This document shows, one piece after another, positions 1 to 5,178 of a DNA stretch of 7,152 bases. The DNA lies in the NCBI GenBank assembly GCA_015488875.1, contig WFMX01000190.1, positions 1 through 7,152 on the forward strand. Reading direction: 5' to 3'. The notes under the pieces are model-generated. The model saw nothing but the letters and a program-made list of their open reading frames with translations. It made no database searches and was not told where the DNA came from. Source of the stretch: Campylobacterota bacterium (lineage in GTDB: Bacteria; Campylobacterota; Campylobacteria; Campylobacterales; Sulfurovaceae). Numbering within the stretch: the first letter of the stretch is position 1; each line of letters opens with the position of its first letter. The position numbers and the translations under genes are program-made.

Positions 1-1
1 T

Positions 2-1456
2 CAAAAATCAACCAAATTTGCAATATTGGTTATGGATAATAGTCAAAAAGCAGAGGTAAAAAAATATTTTAAAACTCCTCTGATATTCTCTATCCAAGAG
101 GCGAAGGGGTTGGAGTATGAAAATATTATCTTGGTCAACTTCATCACCACGAATGATAAGGAGTTCAGAACCATTAGTGAAGGAGTTGAGCCAGAAGATT
201 TAGAGCATGATTTAGAATTTTCACGAGTCAAAGATAAATCAAACAAAGAGTTGGAAGTTTACAAATTTTATATCAACTCTCTCTATGTTGCATTTACAAG
301 AGCTATAGAAAATTTATATATTATCGAATCAAGCAAAAAACATAAGATATTAGAGCTATTATCTCTAGTAGAGCAACAGCACAATGTTAAAATAGATGTA
401 AAGCAATCAACCCAAGAGGAGTGGAAAAAAGAGGCACAAAAGCTTAAGAAGCAGGGTAAATTAGAGCAATCAGAGGCGATCGAACAAGAGCTAAATAAAA
501 ATCAAGCAAGCAAGATCATCTTAAATAAGGATGAGTTAAAAGCTCTCAAAAAAGAGGCTTTGGATGATAAGCTCTTTAATAAGCAAGCAAAAGATAGACT
601 CTTTGCATATGCTAAGCAGGAGATAGAGAGAGGTTTATTGCGAGAGTTAGGGCAACACAAATACAGAAAAGCTGATAAGTTTTTAGCTGAAGTAGATAGG
701 GATTTCAAAAAGTTTCATATTTGTTGTCTGCAGGGTAAGGTTAAAGAGATAAAGAGATATACTCAAAAATATAACTCTGTAGCATACTCGGATGAGGATG
801 GCTTGAATGGTCTGATGATAGGAGCTATGAGTGGTAACATCACTACAATAGACTTCTTCCTAAATGAGGGGATTGATAAATTTCTAACAAATAATAAAGG
901 TCTGAGTGCTCTTGAATTATCCTATTTGCACTATACAGACCAATTTGATGATTGGTATGGTAGATATGAAAAATACACTAAATTTGATACTCTAACTGCA
1001 GGTGCAGAGCAGAAGAAATATAAGCTACATGAAGAGATGAGTACTTTTGATGATAGTATATCTAAAATCTATGAAAAACTACAGTACTCATATATTAAGT
1101 ATCAAATAGGTAGAAAAATGATGAAAATCTACCCTCATACTATGGAGTATTTTCTTATGATATACTTGATTGCACTCAAAGAAAAACTCAATGCACCGAC
1201 TGAAAAAGAGTATGAGAAAATAAATAAAAATATTAATGGTACTGTTGATGATTGTCTTAATATGTATGATTTTATGCACTATATAACTCATACACCATCC
1301 TCTATCTTACCCGATTATAGAAGAAAGAGACAATATGTCAATTCAATCTTAGCCAAAAATGAGATAGGTAGCAATAACCCATATAATAAAAAACTATTTA
1401 TAAGACGACATCGTGGTTGTTATGACTTGAACCCTGAGTTGAAACTTTTGAGATAG
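2..1456 (+). CDS. SF1 (UvrD/PcrA-like) helicase C-terminal part fused to ankyrin repeats, 5'-partial
   Basis: The reading frame is open from the left edge without a start codon that makes sense, so this is the last 484 residues of a longer protein; an internal TTG at 26 and ATG at 32 are not credible starts because conserved helicase sequence precedes and spans them. Residues 30-47 (SIQEAKGLEYENIILVNF) match helicase motif V (usually ..H..KGLE....V..), and residues 91-110 (INSLYVAFTRAIENLYIIES) match motif VI, where R100 would be the arginine finger that contacts ATP. A charged helical stretch follows (about 137-235). Residues about 237-308 read as two to three ankyrin repeats (for example DGLNGLMIGAMSGNITTIDF at 266-285 and the following KGLSALEL). 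Residues 310-484 match nothing I recognise; they end in an Arg-rich segment (YRRKRQ, IRRHRGCYDLNPEL). The Walker A and B motifs must lie upstream of the window. The ATP-dependent DNA translocase role is a family inference; ankyrin repeats suggest protein binding. The base composition is A/T-richer than the - strand genes. Confidence 0.85.
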   Translation, partial: QKSTKFAILVMDNSQKAEVKKYFKTPLIFSIQEAKGLEYENIILVNFITTNDKEFRTISEGVEPEDLEHDLEFSRVKDKSNKELEVYKFYINSLYVAFTRAIENLYIIESSKKHKILELLSLVEQQHNVKIDVKQSTQEEWKKEAQKLKKQGKLEQSEAIEQELNKNQASKIILNKDELKALKKEALDDKLFNKQAKDRLFAYAKQEIERGLLRELGQHKYRKADKFLAEVDRDFKKFHICCLQGKVKEIKRYTQKYNSVAYSDEDGLNGLMIGAMSGNITTIDFFLNEGIDKFLTNNKGLSALELSYLHYTDQFDDWYGRYEKYTKFDTLTAGAEQKKYKLHEEMSTFDDSISKIYEKLQYSYIKYQIGRKMMKIYPHTMEYFLMIYLIALKEKLNAPTEKEYEKINKNINGTVDDCLNMYDFMHYITHTPSSILPDYRRKRQYVNSILAKNEIGSNNPYNKKLFIRRHRGCYDLNPELKLLR

Positions 1457-1463
1457 ATTTGTT

Positions 1464-1486
1464 TTTCCACTTCCAGTATTTGGATA
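1464..1486 (+). repeat. Degenerate fragment of the repeat arm
   Basis: Eight bases after the helicase stop, TTTCCAC then TATTTGGATA (split by a short extra CTTCCAG-like stretch) resembles the middle of the arm repeat, TTTCCACTATTTGGATATA, found at 1843-1862 (- strand) and 3605-3620 (+ strand). The rest of the arm is not recognisable here. It is probably a decayed or partly deleted extra arm; the match is short and chance is not excluded. Confidence 0.4.
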
Positions 1487-1494
1487 GGCAATAT

Positions 1495-1511
1495 CCTAGG
1501 TGTTACCTAGG
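1495..1511. other. Perfect 7-bp palindromic hairpin downstream of the helicase gene
   Basis: CCTAGGT (1495-1501), loop GTT, then ACCTAGG (1505-1511) is a perfect stem 38 bp after the helicase stop codon. There is no T-run after it on either strand, so it does not have the form of a Rho-independent terminator. It may still help end or protect the helicase transcript. A smaller GGATA/TATCC inverted repeat (1482-1486 with 1492-1496) lies just before it. Confidence 0.5.
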
Positions 1512-1811
1512 CTGTCGAAAAACACCCAAATAAGCTCATATCTCATTCCTCATTTTTGGATGGTAAAAATGGTATGGGTCTAACAATTAGGGGACATTGG
1601 TTTCATGAGCGAAGCGAACGGAAGCTGTGTCCTCGTATAGAAATTGTTCGACCTCGACTGAGATATAACGGTGTTGCAGTTTAGCCGAGGTCAGGTTATC
1701 CATGATGCATTCCGCTACGCTCCACGCATCACAAATCACCAGACCCCTATCGTCTCTATATATCCAAAAAGTGGAAATGGATTGTGTGGGTTGATGGGGA
1801 TTTTTCGACAG
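1512..1811. repeat. MITE-like 300-bp inverted-repeat unit, copy 1
   Basis: The unit starts with CTGTCGAAAAA (1512-1522) and ends with its exact reverse complement TTTTTCGACAG (1801-1811). Inward from each end similarity continues: a CCC block, then TTTTTGGAT-like sequence, then GGGG. The left arm is about 1512-1598 on the + strand and the right arm about 1811-1744 read on the - strand. Between them is a structured core (1590-1747) that recurs at 3636-3786. There is no open reading frame of note and no transposase, so if mobile it would be non-autonomous. No target-site duplication is obvious at the 11-bp ends. It fills most of the gap between the convergent helicase and antiporter genes. The repeat structure is directly visible; the mobile-element label is inference. 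Confidence 0.65.
1590..1747. repeat. Structured foldback core, copy 1
   Basis: The core shares long blocks with 3636-3786: the GGGGACATTGGTTT start, ATGAGCGAAGCGAA, CTGTGTCC, AGCCGAGGTC, CCGCTACGCT and ATCACCAGA. It can fold on itself at several scales. GGGGACA (1590-1596) pairs with TGTCCTC (1628-1634) through one G-T pair. GACCTCG (1650-1656) pairs exactly with CGAGGTC (1686-1692). ATGATGC (1702-1708) pairs with GCATCAC (1726-1732) through one G-T pair. GAGCGAAGCGAA (1607-1618) is nearly complementary to TTCCGCTACGCTC (1710-1722). This could be a structured RNA, a REP-like palindromic element or the inside of a MITE. The GAGCGAAGCGAA word is reminiscent of extragenic palindromes known from many bacterial genomes. 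Confidence 0.65.
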
Positions 1812-1818
1812 GTATAAT
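1791..1818 (+). promoter_or_regulatory. Sigma-70-like promoter sequence at the junction of two repeat arms
   Basis: TTGATG (1791-1796) and a perfect TATAAT (1813-1818) are separated by 16 bp. The -10 box straddles the boundary between the end of the 300-bp unit (1811) and the next arm (from 1816). It would drive transcription rightwards through the extra arm and antisense into the 3' end of the antiporter gene. No gene on the + strand follows it. In an A/T-rich gap such a match can arise by chance, and Campylobacterota promoters often lack a -35 box, so function is uncertain. Confidence 0.3.
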
Positions 1819-1894
1819 GTCCCCTAACTGTATCGTTTTTTATATATCCAAATAGTGGAAATCAAAAATGTGAATAAACGATGTTTTTCGACAG
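1816..1894 (-). repeat. Extra 79-bp repeat arm abutting the antiporter stop codon
   Basis: Read on the - strand this begins CTGTCGAAAAAC (1894-1883) and runs through ACTATTTGGATATATA to TTAGGGGACATT (1827-1816). It has the same length and block order as the arm at 3566-3644 on the + strand: the last 40 bp of the two differ at only a few positions and one 1-bp gap. Its AATGTCCCCTAA (1816-1827) is also an exact inverted copy of TTAGGGGACATT at 1587-1598. It lies in tandem with the right arm of the 300-bp unit, 4 bp away, and starts one base after the antiporter stop codon. Confidence 0.7.
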
Positions 1895-1895
1895 G

Positions 1896-3527
1896 CTAAT
1901 CCTGATCTGTATATATGTGGTCGATACTGCACTGCATCATAGCATCTACCATACCTTGTGCTATCTGCTCTACGCCTACTACTATCTCATATGTAGGGAA
2001 CTCCTCTTGCAGTAGATCTCTCTCTTGGAATTTGTTGACCTTGATGATCACTTTGGCTTCTGGAGCTACTTTGAGTAGTATGTCACCTATGAGATGCAAT
2101 CTTTCGCTATTTTCCATCGCTATAATGACTGATGCTGCTTGGTGGATGTTGACTGACTCTAATATACTTCTCTTGCCAGCATTGCCAAATATGACTGATT
2201 TACCCTCTTTTTGAGCCTCTTTTACATTATGATAATTACTCTCTATAGCGATATACTCGGCACTGCAACTATCTAAGTTATTGCATATTTTCCTACCCAA
2301 TCTACCATAGCCCAATACTATGATATGGTCTTTAAACCTACTTTGCTTTATGAGTTGGCAATCAGTGGGTAACTCATCACCTAGTATCAAATCAGATATA
2401 GATGATATCTTCCTCAACACAAATGGTGTCAAGATCATAGAGAGTATGATAGTGGCTGTCAATATTTGTGATATAGTAGGCTCTATGAGGTTATTGGCAT
2501 TTGCCAAGCCAAATATCACCAAACCAAATTCTCCTAGCTGAAATAGTGCTAATGATGTCTTGAGTGCTACTCTCTTGCCCGCTTTTCTATATAACAATGT
2601 AAATATAACACTCATCTTGACCACAGTAAAGAGAAGGAGTAGGCTAAGTATCATACCAAATTTATCTACAACTATAGAGAAGTCTATCTGCATACCTACA
2701 GATATGAAAAATACTCCGAGAAGTAGATCTCTAAAGGGTATCAAATCTGCCTCTACTTGATGCTTGTAGTGGGTCTCAGATATGATCATACCAGCTATAA
2801 ATGCACCTAGTGAGTAGGAGAAGCCTAGATTGTGCGCCAAGATAGATGAACCTATAACTAAAAATAGAATAGAACCTATAAATATCTCATCAAGATTGCT
2901 TTTGACCACTTCACTCAAAAATGGATCTAGTATATATTTGCCAAATCCCCATAACAATAAAAATAGTATGATAGCATCTGTTAGAGTGGTGAGAAGAACA
3001 CTACCTAAAGATACGCCTTCAGTAGAAAATATAGATATCATGAGTAGTATAGGTACGACCATGATATCCTGAAATATAAGTATACCTAATGATCTCTTGC
3101 CATACTCTTTCTCTATATCTCTGTTGCTGTTGAGTATCTTTAGCACTATAGCTGTAGACGATAGTGATAATGCAGCGGCTACTATGATAGACTCTTTGAC
3201 AAGCATATCAAAGTGATAGAAGCCGATAAGGTAAAATATAAACATACTCAACCCTACTTGCAATCCACCATATAAAAATACCTCTTTACGCATCTCTATG
3301 AGATGCTTGATAGAAAACTCCAATCCTATAGTAAACATCAGAAATACTATACCAAACTCAGCTATAGTCTCCAACTCTTTAGAATGTGTGGCTGATGAGA
3401 GCTGAAAAAAGTATGTGATGATGGCACCAGTAGCGATATACCCTATGATGGTAGGTATATGAAACCTAGTCAATACTAGATTGACCATGGTGGCTATAAA
3501 TATCGTAAGTACTATAATTTCAAGCAT
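1896..3527 (-). CDS. Kef-type cation/proton antiporter (CPA2) with RCK/TrkA-N domain
   Basis: A 543-residue inner-membrane protein of the monovalent cation:proton antiporter-2 family, expected to exchange or release K+ (or Na+) for H+. Residues 1-380 hold about 12 hydrophobic segments. Family signatures are RFHIPTIIGYIATGA (21-35), FTIGLEF (65-71), the ion-path motif IFQDI (151-155, with the conserved QD pair), GVFFISVGMQID (271-282) and LGEFGLV (331-337). A cytoplasmic TrkA-N/RCK Rossmann domain follows from about 400: HIIVLGYGRLG holds the GxGxxG turn (406-411), and E429 at the end of the second strand would bind the nucleotide ribose. This layout matches KefB/KefC; the RCK domain would gate transport by NAD(H) or a similar ligand. 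GAAAGGG lies 6 nt before the ATG, supporting the start. No KefF/KefG-type ancillary oxidoreductase gene is nearby, so glutathione gating as in E. coli cannot be assumed. The ion specificity is not determined by sequence. Confidence 0.93.
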   Translation of the reverse strand: MLEIIVLTIFIATMVNLVLTRFHIPTIIGYIATGAIITYFFQLSSATHSKELETIAEFGIVFLMFTIGLEFSIKHLIEMRKEVFLYGGLQVGLSMFIFYLIGFYHFDMLVKESIIVAAALSLSSTAIVLKILNSNRDIEKEYGKRSLGILIFQDIMVVPILLMISIFSTEGVSLGSVLLTTLTDAIILFLLLWGFGKYILDPFLSEVVKSNLDEIFIGSILFLVIGSSILAHNLGFSYSLGAFIAGMIISETHYKHQVEADLIPFRDLLLGVFFISVGMQIDFSIVVDKFGMILSLLLLFTVVKMSVIFTLLYRKAGKRVALKTSLALFQLGEFGLVIFGLANANNLIEPTISQILTATIILSMILTPFVLRKISSISDLILGDELPTDCQLIKQSRFKDHIIVLGYGRLGRKICNNLDSCSAEYIAIESNYHNVKEAQKEGKSVIFGNAGKRSILESVNIHQAASVIIAMENSERLHLIGDILLKVAPEAKVIIKVNKFQERDLLQEEFPTYEIVVGVEQIAQGMVDAMMQCSIDHIYTDQD

Positions 3528-3565
3528 ATGCTACCCTTTCTGTTTTTTTGTATCTCTACACTATG

Positions 3566-3786
3566 CTGTCTAAAAAACACCATTTTTTTACTCTATCTAT
3601 TTCTACTATTTGGATATATAGAAACGATACAATCAGGGGACATTGGTTTTATGAGCGAAGCGAATGAGACCTGTGTCCCCGCATAGTAACCGTTCGCTCT
3701 TGACTTCAACATGGATATATCTCAGCCGAGGTCTGGTGATAACGATTCACTCCGCTACGCTACGCAAATCATTATCACCAGAACCC
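3566..3786. repeat. Composite repeat, copy 2 (left arm plus core)
   Basis: The left arm (3566-3644) begins CTGTCTAAAAAACACC, passes ACTATTTGGATATATA (3605-3620) and ends AGGGGACATT. It runs without a break into the core (3636-3786), which is homologous to 1590-1747. The unit lies between pgsA and the antiporter gene and occupies most of that 292-bp gap. The right arm seen in copy 1 is missing: similarity fades after CCCTATCATC (about 3784-3793), some 26 bp before the pgsA stop codon, so this copy looks right-truncated. The start of the arm is within 40 bp of the antiporter start codon, so the repeat probably supplies or interrupts the antiporter's upstream region. Confidence 0.65.
3732..3782. 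other. Strong hairpin downstream of pgsA, within the copy 2 core
   Basis: TCTGGTGATAACGATT (3732-3747) pairs with AATCATTATCACCAGA (3767-3782) at 15 of 16 positions around a 19-nt loop that contains CCGCTACGCTACGC. Transcripts leaving the pgsA operon on the - strand meet it 37 nt after the stop codon. It lacks a trailing T-run on either strand, so a Rho-independent terminator is unlikely; it could protect a 3' end from exonucleases, as REP elements do. The equivalent stem in copy 1 is weaker and more broken. Confidence 0.55.
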
Positions 3787-3819
3787 TATCATCCTATCAT
3801 TGAGCATGTACAACCCTTT

Positions 3820-4389
3820 TTATGCTTTATCGCATTCTCCAGCTTTTGTGAAGAAATCCCTCACATATTCATAGCCAGAGTAGAGTGTGAGTGCTACAGC
3901 CATCCAAAGGAGTAGTTCGCCACCTTGCCACTCCATGAGTAAAAATCCTATAGCTATCATCTGCACTACTGTCTTGACTTTGCCCATCCACGATGCAGAT
4001 ATATCTAGCCCTAGGTCTATCGCAGATGCACGAAGTCCAGTGACGAAAAGTTCTCTAGTGATGATGAGAAATATCGCCCACTCGCTAGCACGATCTAACA
4101 TCATAAGACCTAGAAACCCTGCTAGCGTCAACATCTTGTCAGCCAATGGGTCGAGTATCTTGCCTAGTGTAGTGATCTGATCAAAAGTCCTAGCTATATA
4201 ACCATCGAAGAAATCAGTAGCACTAGCGAGTACGAAGATAAATGCCGCCATATAGTCTAGCCACGAGTAGTGAATATGAGCTAGTAGTGAATTGTCACGA
4301 TCCACGAGCAGGAAAAACATGACAGGGGCAAGTAGCAGACGAATAAACGCCAATAGATTGGGTACATTAAATATCTGGCTACTCTTCAT
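3820..4389 (-). CDS. pgsA: CDP-diacylglycerol--glycerol-3-phosphate 3-phosphatidyltransferase
   Basis: This enzyme makes phosphatidylglycerol phosphate from CDP-diacylglycerol and sn-glycerol 3-phosphate at the inner membrane, the committed step to phosphatidylglycerol and cardiolipin. The 189-residue protein has the full CDP-alcohol phosphotransferase signature D-x2-DG-x2-AR-x8-G-x3-D-x3-D at residues 59-84 (D59, D62, G63, A66, R67, G76, D80, D84). The N-terminal NVPNLLAFIRLLLAP and the TRELFVTGLR segment (111-120) are typical of PgsA rather than of PssA or cardiolipin synthase. Several hydrophobic segments fit a polytopic membrane protein, and the length is normal for the family. I chose the second of two adjacent ATG codons because it is best spaced from the AGGAG on the preceding gene's stop codon. 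A frame extension to 4449 would overlap that gene by 52 bp and add a hydrophilic, non-homologous leader. It is the last gene of the envelope operon. Confidence 0.93.
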   Translation of the reverse strand: MKSSQIFNVPNLLAFIRLLLAPVMFFLLVDRDNSLLAHIHYSWLDYMAAFIFVLASATDFFDGYIARTFDQITTLGKILDPLADKMLTLAGFLGLMMLDRASEWAIFLIITRELFVTGLRASAIDLGLDISASWMGKVKTVVQMIAIGFLLMEWQGGELLLWMAVALTLYSGYEYVRDFFTKAGECDKA

Positions 4390-4392
4390 CAT

Positions 4393-4399
4393 CTCTCCT
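4393..4399 (-). promoter_or_regulatory. Ribosome binding site that fixes the pgsA start
   Basis: On the - strand AGGAG (4399-4395) overlaps the TAG stop of the upstream reductase gene. It sits 5 nt before the ATG at 4389 and only 2 nt before the adjacent ATG at 4392. The overlap of stop and Shine-Dalgarno sequence suggests translational coupling of the two genes and argues against the longer upstream start at 4449. Confidence 0.7.
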
Positions 4400-5177
4400 A
4401 TCTGAAAGTAGTCCCGCCATCGACTACTAGTGTTTGACCTGTAATCCAACTAGCTTCTGGCGTACATAAGAAATAGACAGAACCAGCTATATCTTCTGGT
4501 GAACCCATGCGATCTAGTGCTGATCTCTTGATAGTTTCGGCTTTGACCTCTTCATAATTTGTAAATGCTTTGAGTGCATCAGTATCTATAGGTCCACCTG
4601 ATACTGCATTGACCCTGATACCCATCTCACCTAGCTCCACAGCAGCATATCTACTCATAGCCTCTACTGCCGCTTTGTTAGTACCATGACCAGCATAATT
4701 GTCTATATAGATGAGATTTCCTGTGCTTGACATAGTCACTATAGCACCACCACCGACCTTCTGCATACGCGTAGCAGCCTCTTGTGAACCTCTTACAAAT
4801 GCACCGACAGTAGCAGTATATATGTTTTGCAATCCTTTAGATGGTCTAAGCTTCATAAACTTCCCATATCCACCGACAACTGGTCTACCGTATATCATGG
4901 CATTTGATACAAAGAAATCTACTCTATCGAAATCTTTGTCTATCTCCAAAAATAGTGGTTTAAACTCATCAAGCTCTAGTATATTGAGAGGATATGCTTT
5001 TGCCTTAATATTATATTTATCGCTAAGCTCATCGGCTATCTCCATAGCTATCTCTTTGTTGGAGTTGTATGTGAATGCTACATTGACACCCTCGCTAGCA
5101 AACTTCTCTGCTATAGCCTTGCCTATACCTTTGGTGGCACCTGTTATTACTACTGTTTTGCCTTTCATATCTGACAT
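4398..5177 (-). CDS. FabL-like enoyl-[acyl-carrier-protein] reductase (SDR family)
   Basis: A 259-residue cytoplasmic short-chain dehydrogenase/reductase. The cofactor loop TGATKGIG is at 12-19, serines are at 150-151, and the active site reads Y161-x6-K168 (YAGHGTNK). Classical SDRs have Y-x3-K; Y-x6-K is the hallmark of enoyl-ACP reductases of the FabI/FabL type. The later segment VNAVSGGPIDTDALKAF (189-205) is very close to what I recall of Bacillus FabL, as is the C-terminal GQTLVVDGG (247-255). The likely reaction is NAD(P)H-dependent reduction of trans-2-enoyl-ACP, the last step of the fatty acid elongation cycle; the FabL family prefers NADPH. The ATG follows the dapA stop by one base, with AGGAG inside the dapA end 6 nt upstream, so the two are probably translationally coupled. 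pgsA follows after 8 bp, fitting a lipid and envelope role. A related SDR with another substrate remains possible. Confidence 0.82.
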   Translation of the reverse strand: MSDMKGKTVVITGATKGIGKAIAEKFASEGVNVAFTYNSNKEIAMEIADELSDKYNIKAKAYPLNILELDEFKPLFLEIDKDFDRVDFFVSNAMIYGRPVVGGYGKFMKLRPSKGLQNIYTATVGAFVRGSQEAATRMQKVGGGAIVTMSSTGNLIYIDNYAGHGTNKAAVEAMSRYAAVELGEMGIRVNAVSGGPIDTDALKAFTNYEEVKAETIKRSALDRMGSPEDIAGSVYFLCTPEASWITGQTLVVDGGTTFR

Positions 5178-5178
5178 A

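Noticed and set aside
26..34. TTG (26) or ATG (32) as the true start of the helicase-ankyrin gene
   Set aside because: The frame is open to the window edge, and helicase motif V follows almost at once; a helicase cannot start there unless the gene is truncated, for which there is no sign.
1495..1526. Rho-independent terminator after the helicase gene
   Set aside because: The CCTAGGT/ACCTAGG stem is perfect, but no T-run follows it on either strand.
1457..1895. CRISPR array in the repeat-rich gap
   Set aside because: The repeated blocks are in both orientations, unevenly spaced and of differing length; there is no regular repeat-spacer pattern.
3540..3600. A sigma-70 promoter for the antiporter gene on the - strand
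   Set aside because: T-rich stretches and weak -10-like words (TAGTGT, TAGAGA) are present, but none is convincing; calling one would be guesswork.
3664..3915. + strand open frame of 83 codons crossing repeat copy 2 and the pgsA 3' end
   Set aside because: It spans a structured repeat and runs antisense to pgsA, with no recognisable protein pattern; it is a chance frame.
4390..4449. Longer N-terminus for PgsA starting at 4449
   Set aside because: It would overlap the reductase gene by 52 bp, adds a hydrophilic leader absent from the family, and ignores the well-placed AGGAG before 4389.
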